From Xiphydria camelus (taxonomy: Eukaryota; Arthropoda; Insecta; Hymenoptera; Xiphydriidae), in the NCBI GenBank assembly GCA_963678675.1, contig OY783193.1:15451746-15515745 (forward strand): a DNA stretch of 64,000 nt, in the 5' to 3' direction. This document shows, in pieces, positions 1-9,255 of the stretch (positions are counted from its first letter, which is position 1; every line of letters begins with the position of its first letter). The translations under genes were made by a program, and so were the position numbers. Below the pieces are notes generated by a model. The model did not search any database, was not told the origin of the DNA, and saw only the letters and a list, made by a program, of their open reading frames with translations.

Positions 1-216
1 AAAACAATTGGGTTTAAAGATATGGTGAAGTATTGGAAAGTTCTACTCGTTATCCAAGTAATCCTACAAAGAATCGTTTGGGAACGCGGGGATAAAATGG
101 TTTTCACTTAAGCCTGTCGTTGAAAGTCAGCTGAAAATTTGATACGACCGTATCCGCCCGTCAATTATCTTCGGCCATTAACTAGTTTATCAACAAATAA
201 GCGACAAAACACTTAC

Positions 217-602
217 GGCATAGCATTAAGCTTCACTTCGTGTCTAGGATTCGTCGATAAAGCAGCTGTGTTACCAGTGCTGGTGACATTTGACGGTAAA
301 ATTACAGGAGGCGAAATGGCATTCGCGTGAGCTTGGACGTTGTGAGAAGCGTTCGTATGTGTGGTCATGGTTGGCGACACTGGATGGGGTGGCATATTGG
401 ATGAAGTTAAATTGGAAGAAACCGAGTGCTGCGTAACGTTTTGTATGAGGGAATGGGATGTTACGTTCGAAGGAATAGTGTGATGATTTTGGTTTCCGTC
501 GAGTTTAGGCTGGCGTGCCGGTGCCGATACATTAGGGTAGCTACCGCCAGTAGTATGATATGTTGGCATAACTGCAGCCGCCACTGTAGGCTGTATCAAC
601 CT
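217..602 (-). CDS. Probable host-gene exon, Ser/Thr/Asn/His-rich
   Basis: A 386-nt open segment on the minus strand. It is preceded by a polypyrimidine tract and a CAG acceptor (606-603) and ends at a perfect GTAAGT donor (216-211). It encodes about 128 residues with no interruption, rich in Ser, Thr, Asn, Pro and His, with short repeats such as NVTSHS and NVTQHS. No folded domain is visible, so this is probably a disordered linker of a larger nuclear or regulatory protein; that role is inference. It begins in phase 0 and joins in frame to the exon at 1192-1253. Unlike everything else in the window it is neither repeated nor bordered by inverted repeats. I do not recognise the gene. It could be an old domesticated sequence, but the clean splice sites and lack of decay favour a live host gene. 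Confidence 0.6.
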
Positions 603-1191
603 CTGGAAAACAAAAAAGAAAATTGATTATTAGAAGATTTCTTCTTGTAGTGACTATAGGAGAGATCCATCTCATACGTTGATCTTTTTTTACGTGAATA
701 TTTCGCGATATAAGTTACTCAAATTATACTACAAAATTACGTAGTAATAACTGATTGAATATTAATGAAATAGAGGAATGTAATTAAAAATGAATATAAA
801 ATTATATTATTCTTTAATGAGTTCGAGAATATAGTCCCCGTCTATTCATATTTCATATTGTGACAGTCCGACCTCTATTGCCGTCGCGTGTCGAGGAAAA
901 GCGACCTCCATGAAGGTTAAGAATTGGACGGTTTTGGTTACTTCCGTTCCATTATCGTTTATTGCTAAACCCACAGCGATTGTAAAGAGACGCCCCTAAT
1001 CAACATATAATTTTAAAAAATGTGTGTCCATTGACAGACAGTCCCTGAGTTCTTACGTTCACGGGACCGACAAATTCTATTAAGAAAATAATAATAAAAA
1101 CTGTACGAGAGCCGAACTTAATTACAGGTGATTTTAATAATGACCAGAATTCATCTTTAAAAAAACAGAAATAAATACAATTTATACTTAC
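603..1191 (-). other. Intron between the two host-like exons
   Basis: AT-rich sequence between the GTAAGT donor of the 1192-1253 exon and the CAG acceptor of the 217-602 exon. I see no coding or repeat structure in it. Confidence 0.5.
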
Positions 1192-1253
1192 CAGAGTGGA
1201 GTTTTGTAAATTCTGACTCATCTTTGCACCTTGCACTTGCCCTTGGTCATGAT
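1192..1253 (-). CDS. Probable host-gene exon, short Gln-rich
   Basis: A 62-nt minus-strand exon between a T-tract plus CAG acceptor (1256-1254) and a GTAAGT donor (1191-1186). Read with two leading phase nucleotides it gives about 20 residues, including HDQGQVQGAK and SQNLQNSTL. It ends on a full codon, so it joins the 217-602 exon in phase 0 and the frame stays open across the junction. Gln, Asn and Ser content matches the next exon, supporting one gene. The gene continues to the right on the minus strand, but I found no further upstream exon among the repeats. Confidence 0.55.
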
Positions 1254-1460
1254 CTGAAAAAAAAATTATTTTTCATTAAAATAGTTTGCTAATCGTATAA
1301 AAATATATTAATATATCTATATGCAAAATATCCAAATTATTCCCTGGCCGCAACACGCAACTAATATTAGATTAATTATTTTCGTAACGCTGTCCATATA
1401 TCATACATATGTATGTATATGTGAATCTGTCCAAAAGAAAATCTCAAACGTGTATGCTTA
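1254..1460. other. AT-rich gap, nothing recognised
   Basis: Probably intronic sequence of the minus-strand host gene. No ORF, repeat or RNA gene seen. Confidence 0.4.
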
Positions 1461-2204
1461 AAGCTAGGAATCCACTACACTCGACTCGACTCGACTCGAC
1501 ACGACACGACTCGACATGACACGGTGACAAAAATTTGCGTGGTGTGTCCACTGGAATCGACGCAACACGACTCGACGCTACTCGACACGATGGTAGTGCT
1601 TCGTCCTTTTAAATTTTAACGTACAAGGATGCATCGTGTATGGCTCTATAATTTTTCCAATTATTGCTTCTCTGTAACATCTATACAGATAGAAATTTAC
1701 TATATACCTATTTATGTTTACTTGGTCTATTCAAGGCTTTTGAGATTTCTTCTCAAGCTTCGTTGCGTATATTTTGGTCTCTATATTTCAAACTATGTAT
1801 ATTTTACAGCATCTCATATGCTCTAACTTTATTAATGAGATCCTCCTCCATTCCTCTGCGAAATTAATGTAAAATCTTCGAACTGTTCTTCTCAACTCTT
1901 TCCAAGCAAGACTGCCGCAATTCAACTGTTCGCTCATCGGTCCATATCTCGATGTGCACGCAAACCGTGTCCACTAGGCTCGACTCGACTCGACTCGACT
2001 CGACGCGACAAATTTCTGGCCAGCCAGAAAAGTGTCGTGTCGAGTCGAGTCGAGTCGAGTCGAGTCGAGTCGTGTCGAGCCTAGTGGATTTCTACGCCAT
2101 TTAAATACATGGAAAATCATGCGATCAGAAACGCGTCGTGTCGAGTCGCGTCGAGTCGTGTCGTGTCGAGTCGAGTCGAGTCGAGTGTAGTGGATTCCTA
2201 GCTT
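1461..2204. mobile_element. Palindromic element with TCGAC pentamer ends
   Basis: The ends are inverted copies of AGCTAGGAATCCACTACAC followed by arrays of the pentamer TCGAC (with TCGAC/ACGAC variants): left end from 1461, right end to 2204. TTAA lies at or within one base of both ends. A further half-array lies at 1544-1590. There is no coding capacity. The AT-rich core (1620-1920) shows no recognisable gene. The type is unknown; it is a MITE-like element whose termini consist of a microsatellite-like pentamer. Confidence 0.6.
1970..2090. repeat. Nested TCGAC palindrome
   Basis: A second, smaller inverted repeat inside the pentamer element. TCCACTAGGCTCGACTCGAC at the left is mirrored by the complementary run ending near 2090, with a short TTCTGGC/GCCAGAA hairpin at the centre. 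Its terminal motif (CCACTAGG) is a variant of the outer element's CCACTACA, so the two are relatives nested one within the other. Confidence 0.6.
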
Positions 2205-2769
2205 AAAGCGATTAGCCGTTAAGCAATGATTGCTTTACTCGGCAAAAAATTCGAAAGGTAATTCAATTGCCCATTGTTACATTACGGGTATATACAATGC
2301 ACCACCTCCATAATTATATGACTTCGTGATAGAATTTGAATCGTAGTCGCTTCAACGTGGTCGAATAACAATCATCGTCGCCCACCGAGACGATGCGTAT
2401 TCAGACACACACGCGTGTGCGATGAATGCGGGTACAGGGTGAGTCAGACTTTACACGCCTTTTCACAGCGGTTGTGAAACGAATGTTGACAGAAAACGCC
2501 GCCTGAAATAAATACCAATCTTTTCGCAGTCTCGCGAGAGCGAAATTTCAGGTCGGCCCTTGCCTTTCTCAATATCTTCATATTTGTGTGATTCGTAAGC
2601 TTCGCCGCGGGAATTCTACTTGATCTAATTTTAGCGTTACACGCGCGGATATGACTATAAGGATGAGGAGCGATGAACCGTAATGGAAGTGATGCGTTGG
2701 AACTAAAAGATGAATTAAAGTACTTTGATGAAACGATCGATTTTGCGTCTAAATTGAGAGGAAACGTCC
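2205..2769. other. Gap, nothing recognised
   Basis: Mixed-composition sequence without a supported ORF, inverted repeat or RNA gene. It lies between two mobile elements. Confidence 0.3.
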
Positions 2770-3175
2770 CAGGTAGAAATCGTACCCCGAAATAAGCTTG
2801 TTACAAGGTTGGCCGGCAAGGTAGGACCTTGCGGCAAGGTTGCAAAACAAGGCTGATGCAAGGCAAATCCGTTACGCGTTTTAATGTTGTGACAGTATGC
2901 TATGCAAGCTTGTTTCAAGGTAGACTATGGCGCTTGGGACAAGGTTGCGTTGTCTGTAATGAAGAACATTTGAGGTTAGAATTAAATTTTTATATTTTAT
3001 TGATAATTAAAATTGGGTTACAATATATAGCGATAGCATTACAAATTTAGAAAAATAATGTATAATACTAAGACGAGTAAAATTTTATTATTCCTACTTT
3101 ACTATCGCTAGGTTTACGGAACCCCGTCAATTTGACGGGTGACTTATTCAATTTCGATTGTTTAAAATATATGAG

Positions 3176-3520
3176 ATCATTTTAACTTAACTTTTATTAG
3201 GTAATAACCAGGCCAAAAAACAACAAAAATCACTGCTCGTCTGACGTTTGGGTTCCTCTTCGAACGAGTCCTTCATTTCGTCTCCGAAGAGGGTTCGGAG
3301 AGGAATCGAAGCGTCAGACGTGTTGTGATTTTTGTTGCTTTGGCCTGATTATTACCTAATAAAAGAGTTAAGTTAAATTAACCACATATATTATTAAACA
3401 ATCGAATTTGAATACCTATACCTCTCTTGTACAGCGAAATATAATGTACGGAAAAGTATTCTAACAATTTAGTCTAAAATCTCATAGATTCTTAAGATAA
3501 TATTACTTCTGTCGCCTGTA
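3176..3520. repeat. Direct repeat copy 1 with palindromic MITE
   Basis: Contains a roughly 190-bp palindrome (about 3183-3378) whose arms start with TTAACTTAACTTTTATTAGG and pair with the sequence before 3378, followed by flanking sequence to about 3510. The whole block recurs at 3530-3818. Importantly, this copy has no LINE in it and reads straight through TATTCTAACAATTTAGTC. Confidence 0.65.
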
Positions 3521-3529
3521 GTTTAATAT

Positions 3530-3818
3530 TAATTTAACTTAACTTCTATTACGTAATAATCAGGCCAAAAAACAACAAAAATCACTGCACGTCTGACGTT
3601 TCGGTTCTTTTTCGAATGAATCCTTCATTGTGTCTCCGGAGAGGGTTCGGAGAGGAATCGAAGCGTCAGACGTGTTGTGATTTTTGTTGCTTTCTTGGCC
3701 TGATTATTACCTAATAAAAGTTAAGTTAAATTAACCTCATATATTATTAAACAATCGAAATTGAATACCTATACCTCTCCAGTACAGCGAAAAATAATGT
3801 ACAGAAAAGTATTCTAAC
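3530..3818. repeat. Direct repeat copy 2, interrupted by the LINE
   Basis: Second copy of the 3176-3520 block: the palindromic MITE (3535-3735) followed by flanking sequence up to TATTCTAAC at 3818. There the LINE begins, and the remainder of the block resumes after the LINE tail at about 7712 (TTTAGTCTAAAATCCC). Confidence 0.65.
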
Positions 3819-3830
3819 GTATAATATAAA

Positions 3831-4742
3831 ATGGCGGGTCGTCAGTTGTGTGGAAATTGCTCTCTGGCAATAAAAGAAAATGTGAGAAGTATTTTGTGCA
3901 CTGAGTGTCGTAAATGGTTTCACGCAAAGTGTGTGGATCTCGGGGATGCCGGTGACTTTAAAAAAGTAGCCGTGGAAATCCAGAAACACGGTTTGAAATG
4001 GAAATGTGCAGGTTGTGTTAGTGAGGTTAGTTTTGTACTTCCTAACGACGGCACTGAGGTGGAGGACAGGATTGAGCAATTGTTTCTGAAATATTTAGAA
4101 CCCTTTAAACGTAGCGTAGAAAATAGCCTTAGTGATATACGGGCTGAGCTGAGTGGGATTTCCAAGGCCAATAAGTTGATTGCGGACAAGTGTACACAGC
4201 TGGATAAGCGGGTGTGTCAGCTAGAAAGCACGGTGAACTCCATGGATTTAACTTCAAACGGCACTGAAAATAATATATTCTCAGAGATAAATGAACGGGA
4301 AAAGTGTAAACTGGAGGTCTTAGCACTGAACGTCCCTGAGTCAGCTAAGGCTATAGGTGTTGAACGACTTGGAGAGGATCGCGGTTACATAACCTCCATT
4401 TTACCCCCGGAGCTGTCGGTCCCGGACAACATTATAACTATGCGCCGGCTTGGCAAGCGAGAAAGGGGCAAAGTCAGACCGTTGTTGATTGTTACCTCAT
4501 CTCTGAATGTTACCAAGAATATACTGAAAACTGACACTGGAGGCAACATTAAATTTAAGGCAAGCCAGACGCTTTCGCAGCGCAAATACCTCCATTCCCT
4601 ACGTAATGAACTTGATAGAATGGTGAGAGACGGCGTGACCGATAGTATGATTAAATACGTGAATGGTGTTCCGAAGATAGTAAAAGTCAAGGGGTTTCGT
4701 CCATCAAGGGAGGAAGAACCCGGCGCGCAAGGTGTTAACTAA
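3831..4742 (+). CDS. LINE ORF1: PHD-finger nucleic-acid-binding protein
   Basis: 303 residues. Residues about 7-62 form a Cys4-His-Cys3 PHD-type zinc finger: CGNC, then CTECRKWFHAKC, then CAGC. Residues about 80-140 are predicted coiled coil (heptad-like runs with LEPFKRSVENSLSDIR). The C-terminal half holds a basic region with MRRLGKRERGKVRP, like the RNA-binding part of other LINE ORF1 proteins. In such elements ORF1 binds the element RNA and helps assemble the ribonucleoprotein; PHD-type ORF1 proteins are known in several insect LINE clades. The start is the first ATG after the element boundary. The stop lies 11 nt inside ORF2, so ORF2 is probably translated by reinitiation or stop-start coupling (inference). 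Confidence 0.85.
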   Translation: MAGRQLCGNCSLAIKENVRSILCTECRKWFHAKCVDLGDAGDFKKVAVEIQKHGLKWKCAGCVSEVSFVLPNDGTEVEDRIEQLFLKYLEPFKRSVENSLSDIRAELSGISKANKLIADKCTQLDKRVCQLESTVNSMDLTSNGTENNIFSEINEREKCKLEVLALNVPESAKAIGVERLGEDRGYITSILPPELSVPDNIITMRRLGKRERGKVRPLLIVTSSLNVTKNILKTDTGGNIKFKASQTLSQRKYLHSLRNELDRMVRDGVTDSMIKYVNGVPKIVKVKGFRPSREEEPGAQGVN

Positions 4743-7557
4743 TTTTGCCATCTACTACCAGAATGTAAGAGGCCTCAGAACGAAGCTATCAGAGTTCTAT
4801 GCCTCCATCGCTTGCGCTCATTGCGAGATTGTTTGCGTTACGGAATCGTGGTTGCATTCATCCATTGCAGACGGGGAGATTGTGGATAATACTTTCCTTA
4901 TGTTTAGAAAGGACAGAAGCTTGTCTTCTAGTAAAAAGGAGCGTGGTGGGGGCGTATTTATTGCTGTGAAACGCGATCTGGGTGCTGAGCTCATTGTTAC
5001 GGAGGACATTAGTGATATCGAGGAAGTGTTTGTGTCAGTTAAAACGCTGGGGAATGACATCATTATAGGTTGTGCTTACATACCACCGTGCTCACCAATA
5101 GATGTGTACACTAAGCATATGGCTACAGTGTGTGGCATTATGTCAAAGCATCCGGGACGTGAGTTGATAATGTTGGGGGACTATAACTTGGCAAGCGCGT
5201 TACCTCAGAGAGATTGTTCTAGTCTAATCTACGGGGAATACTCCCTGATTGGCTGTGTGCAATCTAATCATGTGCGCAATGCGAACGACCGGGTATTGGA
5301 CCTGTGTTTTTCGAATATTGAAGCTTCGGTGCAGAGGACACCGGCTATGATCAATGAGGATAGGCATCATCCTGCCTTTATGCTATCGGTGGAGCAGGGT
5401 ATTCTGTTAAGACCCCCTAAAACGCCAGTGTATCAATTCTGGAAAGCGGACTATGATGTACTAAATAGTTATTTCCTAGGAGTGAACTGGATTGATTTAT
5501 ACAGGTGCGAATCAATCGACGAAAAGCTTGATCTCTTTTTGGAGATAGTTTATGATGCGATTCGACATTTTGTGCCTTCGGTAGTTAAACGACGTGCTCG
5601 CTATCCGCCGTGGTTCTCTAGGGAACTTATTGACAAACTGCATCTTAAGAAGGCCGCACACGCCTGTTTTAAAAGACGCGGTACCTCACATGCATACAGA
5701 GCCTTCAGCTCTCTTCGATCTCAATGTAAGGCGCTTAGTATGAAATGTTATAGTAATTATTTGCTCAAGATTGAGAATTCTGTGAATAAGGACGCTAACG
5801 TTTTCTGGTCATTCCTAAAGGATAAGGCGAGAAATGATCGGGATATCCCGGAGTGTATGCACTGGGACGATGCGGTGTCATATGGCGCGGGTGTTAGCGA
5901 CCTTTTCGCGTCCTTCTTCAAGAGTGTGTTTACAAGGGATGGTGTTCCCTCAGATGGCAACTTCAGCCTGTCACGTGATAATGGCAACGGTCTCATTGAT
6001 GCCAACTTAACTACACTGAGCGTCAATTTTAATAAGGTCTATGATGGTCTTTGCGCACTGGACAAGAGAAAAGGAGCTGGGCCTGATGGTCTCCCGAATG
6101 TGTTTTTAAAAGGCTGCGCGAGTGGCTTGTGCGAACCGGTAACTCATATGTTTAGTGAGTCGCTCCGGGTGGGAGTTTTTCCGTTCTCATGGAAAACTTC
6201 ATTTATTAGTCCCATATATAAGTCGGGCACGAGATCGGATGTAACCAATTACCGGCCCATTTGCATTCAGTCTGCCCTACCGAAGTTGCTTGAAAAGGTT
6301 ATCTTGAACCAGATTACTCATCCTTTCTCCAATATCATTACAACACGACAGCATGGTTTTACGGGTGGCAAGTCAACTTCTACCAATCTTTTGCTGTACA
6401 CTAACTATGTGCTTGGCGCGTTCAATGTGGGTAAGGAAGTGCACTCCATTTACACCGACTTCAGTAAGGCTTTCGACACTGTCTGCCACGGAATTTTGAT
6501 TGATAAGCTGGCGTGTTATGGTGTGAGGGGCAAAGCTCTGGATTGGTTTCGTTCATATCTGTCTGAGAGGTGGCAGCGAGTACGTGTTAATGGTCATGTG
6601 TCCCAGGAATATCCGGCTATATCTGGAGTGCCTCAGGGCTCGCATCTGGGACCAGTTCTCTTCAACATCTTTATAAATGACATTGGCAGGGGTTTTAAGT
6701 CTGAGTATCTACTGTATGCGGATGATTTGAAGGTGTTTAGAGCTATTTCCGAACCACGTGATGTGCTGCTGCTACAAGATGATATCGAGTGTCTCGAACG
6801 GTGGTGTGACAATAACAAGCTCAAGCTACATGCAAAGAAATGCGCTGTTATGCGATTTTCGCGTCAACGTAATAAATGCCCGGTAATCTACTCTCTCGGA
6901 GGTCAACCTTTGCGAGTGGAAAGTGTGATTAAGGACCTTGGAGTCCTTTTGGATGATAAGTTGGGCTTTGTTAAACATATTGAGTATGTCACGGTGAAAG
7001 CATTCAAGGTGCTTGGCTGCATTTTTCGAGCTGGGAGGGATTTCAGAAATCCTTATACGTTAGTCAAACTGTTTACAGCGCTAGTGAGACCAGTCTTGGA
7101 ATATTGCACTGTCATTTGGTCTCCGCTCTATGATGTTCATATTGGTGAGGTTGAGAGAGTACAATATAAGTTTTGTAAATTTCTGTCGTACTTTATGTTC
7201 TCCGAATGCTCTACTAGTCGTGTGAATGAAGTGTACGCACGTTTTAACCTCAGCAAGCTGGCTGACAGGAGAACTCAGACTGATCTTTGCTATTTCTATA
7301 AAATTGTTAATGGTTTAATTGATTCGCCGGAGTTGTTAGAGCTCTTTTCGTTGTGTGTCCCGCGACAGGGTTTGAGGTCTAATCGTATTCTAGCCGAGCT
7401 TTATACGTCGAAATCGTATGTTCGGAATGGCTCTATTAATAGAATATCTAGTTCGGTGAATGCGCACTGTAATTCTGTAAACTACTTCGGTGGTAATTAC
7501 TGCGACTTTGTAAGAACGGTGAAACGTTCTATTTGCCAGATTGAAGCTGATCCCTGA
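4732..7557 (+). CDS. LINE ORF2: endonuclease and reverse transcriptase
   Basis: 941 residues. The N-terminal about 230 residues are an apurinic/apyrimidinic-type endonuclease: YYQNVRGLR (catalytic Asn), TESWLHSS (Glu), LGDYNLASA (Asp/Asn) and DRHHPAF (catalytic His). The reverse transcriptase spans about residues 430-720: YRPICIQSALPKLLEKV, STNLLLYTNYV, IYTDFSKAFDTV, SGVPQGSHLGPVLFNIFIND, and the active site YADDLKVF. The C-terminal region has the thumb-like and Cys-rich segment typical of such ORFs. It nicks target DNA and primes cDNA synthesis there. The TTA-ATT context upstream shows the start overlaps ORF1. All catalytic residues I can identify are present, so the protein may be active. 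Confidence 0.9.
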   Translation: MLTNFAIYYQNVRGLRTKLSEFYASIACAHCEIVCVTESWLHSSIADGEIVDNTFLMFRKDRSLSSSKKERGGGVFIAVKRDLGAELIVTEDISDIEEVFVSVKTLGNDIIIGCAYIPPCSPIDVYTKHMATVCGIMSKHPGRELIMLGDYNLASALPQRDCSSLIYGEYSLIGCVQSNHVRNANDRVLDLCFSNIEASVQRTPAMINEDRHHPAFMLSVEQGILLRPPKTPVYQFWKADYDVLNSYFLGVNWIDLYRCESIDEKLDLFLEIVYDAIRHFVPSVVKRRARYPPWFSRELIDKLHLKKAAHACFKRRGTSHAYRAFSSLRSQCKALSMKCYSNYLLKIENSVNKDANVFWSFLKDKARNDRDIPECMHWDDAVSYGAGVSDLFASFFKSVFTRDGVPSDGNFSLSRDNGNGLIDANLTTLSVNFNKVYDGLCALDKRKGAGPDGLPNVFLKGCASGLCEPVTHMFSESLRVGVFPFSWKTSFISPIYKSGTRSDVTNYRPICIQSALPKLLEKVILNQITHPFSNIITTRQHGFTGGKSTSTNLLLYTNYVLGAFNVGKEVHSIYTDFSKAFDTVCHGILIDKLACYGVRGKALDWFRSYLSERWQRVRVNGHVSQEYPAISGVPQGSHLGPVLFNIFINDIGRGFKSEYLLYADDLKVFRAISEPRDVLLLQDDIECLERWCDNNKLKLHAKKCAVMRFSRQRNKCPVIYSLGGQPLRVESVIKDLGVLLDDKLGFVKHIEYVTVKAFKVLGCIFRAGRDFRNPYTLVKLFTALVRPVLEYCTVIWSPLYDVHIGEVERVQYKFCKFLSYFMFSECSTSRVNEVYARFNLSKLADRRTQTDLCYFYKIVNGLIDSPELLELFSLCVPRQGLRSNRILAELYTSKSYVRNGSINRISSSVNAHCNSVNYFGGNYCDFVRTVKRSICQIEADP

Positions 7558-7711
7558 ATCCCTGGCATTGCGAAATTGTTATCAATGTCAGTCTTGTCTC
7601 AATTTAAGTGTATTATCCACGCATACTGACGTCTCCGATTCAAACTTATGCAATCTCTGTAGTATAAAGCCGCTTGGCGTTTAATAAATAAATAAATAAA
7701 TAAATAAATAA
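7558..7711 (+). other. LINE 3' UTR and (TAAA)n tail
   Basis: About 125 nt of 3' UTR followed by about seven TAAA units. The tail abuts flanking sequence identical in kind to the empty site at 3465-3510. Confidence 0.75.
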
Positions 7712-7770
7712 ATTTAGTCTAAAATCCCATAGATTCTTAAGATAATATTACTTCTTCGGGAGATGTGGAG

Positions 7771-8328
7771 TCAAATCTTCAGTGACGACTGGATTGCTCC
7801 TGAGCCTGAGGGGCACCAGGTCTCATGCCCCTTCCTCTGATCTGAAATACGAATTCGATATAATACTCCTTATAAGGAATACGAATTCGACATAATACTG
7901 CCTACTATTAATCTCAGGGACGTTACTTACTCGATAGCTGAGCTGCTACACTGACCAATGCCTGCGGTCTCCTTTCCATGTTCCTTCGCCTCTGAGTCGA
8001 TGGAATATCTGGCCTTCCTTGACGCTGGATCTGCAACTGTATGAAAGACAAGCATATGAGATAATAAAGAAACTTATTCATCTATCTGCTTTTTGCAAAT
8101 AATTTCATGAAATTAGCTATTAATACTTACCCATCTATGCAGGAGAAGCTGGATAATATTTATTTTCTGCTCGTAGGTCCTTATTCCGAAGATCTTGCCC
8201 CCGAATGTTTTAACCCATTCCTTGTAAACGTGGGTCATTCGTGTCCACACGATTTTTAACCATTTGCGTGATGCAGTACGCAAATTCGTTATGGTTAATA
8301 TATGGTTATTTAAACAATTCGTTTTTTT
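7771..8328 (-). CDS. Spliced 3' exons of an unrecognised transposon gene
   Basis: Three minus-strand exons with consensus splice sites joined in one frame. The first is open from 8328 to 8131 (donor GTAAGT at 8130-8125). The second is 8036-7931 (acceptor CAG, donor GTAAGT at 7930-7925). The third is 7841-7771, ending at a TGA stop. The first exon encodes a helical, basic segment including KIVWTRMTHVYKEWVKTFGG. The second is Arg/Gln-rich (RRRNMERRPQALVSVAAQ). The gene lies inside the 2770-8977 element near its right end and is probably its own gene or a remnant. I do not recognise the family, and no DDE motif is visible. Upstream exons are missing or removed by other insertions. Confidence 0.4.
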
Positions 8329-8399
8329 CTAGAGGAATCCTTTTGAAATTTGTTTGAAGACATTTAAGAAAGTGAGGCTGGACACGAATAACCCACGTT

Positions 8400-8470
8400 T
8401 ACACTCAACGTGCACTAAAAAAACGTTTACACTCGATGTGCACTAAAGAAACGTTTGCACGCGTTAACAT
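8400..8470. repeat. 28-bp tandem repeat, about 2.3 copies
   Basis: The unit TTTACACTCGATGTGCACTA plus an A-rich end occurs twice with a partial third copy. It lies beside a short inverted pair of ACGTGGGT(C/T)ATTCGTGTCC (8226-8252 and 8378-8400). Confidence 0.55.
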
Positions 8471-8754
8471 TAAACACTGACGGCTTCTTAAACAAAAAAA
8501 ACACGCGTGAACCGAACTGATCGCCACTGATGCTAACCTCAATCTAAGGGCTCTGACAGCTGAGGCGATACGCACGCCACGCCGCGGATTTTTATGATAT
8601 CTATTCGCTAAGCGCAGGGCCGTGTCTAACGAGGGGCCATTTCGTGCCACGCACGAAGGCGCCCTAGCCATGGGGCGCCGACACTAGAAAAGGGCGCTAA
8701 GCATGAAGACGTTTCAACATCTAGAGGCGGCACTGATTCGCTAAGCTGCCGGCA
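8471..8754. other. Gap inside the DNA transposon, nothing recognised
   Basis: Moderately GC-rich sequence between the tandem repeat and the right subterminal CAAGGTT array. The open frames here have no domain and no splice support. Confidence 0.3.
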
Positions 8755-8977
8755 CAACCTTGTTTTCGCCTTGTTTTCACCTTGTCGCGCGCGAACCTGG
8801 TATCTCTCTGTTATTGCAAGCTTGAAACAGGCTAACGGTACAGGGCAGTGGTCAGTTTCGGCTATGCAAGGAACAGACAGGCTTGCAGCAACCCTGTTTT
8901 AACCTTGCAGCGTAACCTTGCAAAACGTACCTTGTAACAAGGTTCAACCTTGCACAACCTGGACAGATTTCTACCTG

Positions 8978-9255
8978 AGGTGACCCCGTTATAAATTTCA
9001 GGCCACCAGATATAGACGGTTCTATGAAATCGTTTCTCCAACTCTTCTTCCTTATAAAATCGTGCCTGCGAGGCATGTGTAACAAAGCGCAGATAAAAAC
9101 ATGTTTACTTTTCACGTCTGCACCTTTTTGTCATCACTTTTGCGCGTATTCACTTCCTCGCTACTCCATGTACAAAATATGCGTAAAGGAATCATTTGAA
9201 CCATGTCATGATATAAAATCGGTACGCAACAGTGTAATGTAAAACCCGCATAAAC
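8978..9255. other. Gap, nothing recognised
   Basis: No supported gene or repeat structure between the right end of the CAGGTAGAAATC element and the next inverted-repeat element. Confidence 0.3.

Larger units (their letters stand above)
3819..7711 (+). mobile_element. Non-LTR retrotransposon, CR1/Jockey-like, apparently intact
   Basis: Two long open frames in the order PHD-containing ORF1 then endonuclease/reverse transcriptase ORF2, overlapping by 11 nt, followed by a short 3' UTR and a tail of about seven TAAA units (7683-7711). Neither frame has a stop or frameshift, so this is a young insertion. The boundaries are set by comparison with the uninterrupted paralogous block at 3395-3510. Only 12 nt precede the ORF1 ATG, so the 5' UTR is either very short or truncated. 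The clade is judged from motif style only; CR1, Jockey and related groups were not separated. Confidence 0.85.
2770..8977. mobile_element. DNA transposon, CAGGTAGAAATC ends, CAAGGTT subterminal arrays
   Basis: Perfect 12-bp terminal inverted repeats: CAGGTAGAAATC at 2770-2781 and its complement at 8966-8977. Just inside each end is a cluster of CAAGGTT or AACCTTG words (2800-2950 and 8755-8961), inverted relative to each other, as expected for transposase-binding arrays. The interior contains a minus-strand spliced gene (7771-8328), two copies of a palindromic MITE, and a whole LINE. Without the LINE the element would be about 2.3 kb. I could not identify a target-site duplication; flanks are AACGTCC and AGGTGACC. 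The superfamily is not recognised. Two other elements here (18950-24884, 22774-23493) have related ends. Confidence 0.6.

Noticed and set aside
2770..8977. 8-bp target duplication of the CAGGTAGAAATC element
   Set aside because: Flanks AAACGTCC and AGGTGACC agree at only four of eight positions, no better than weak coincidence.
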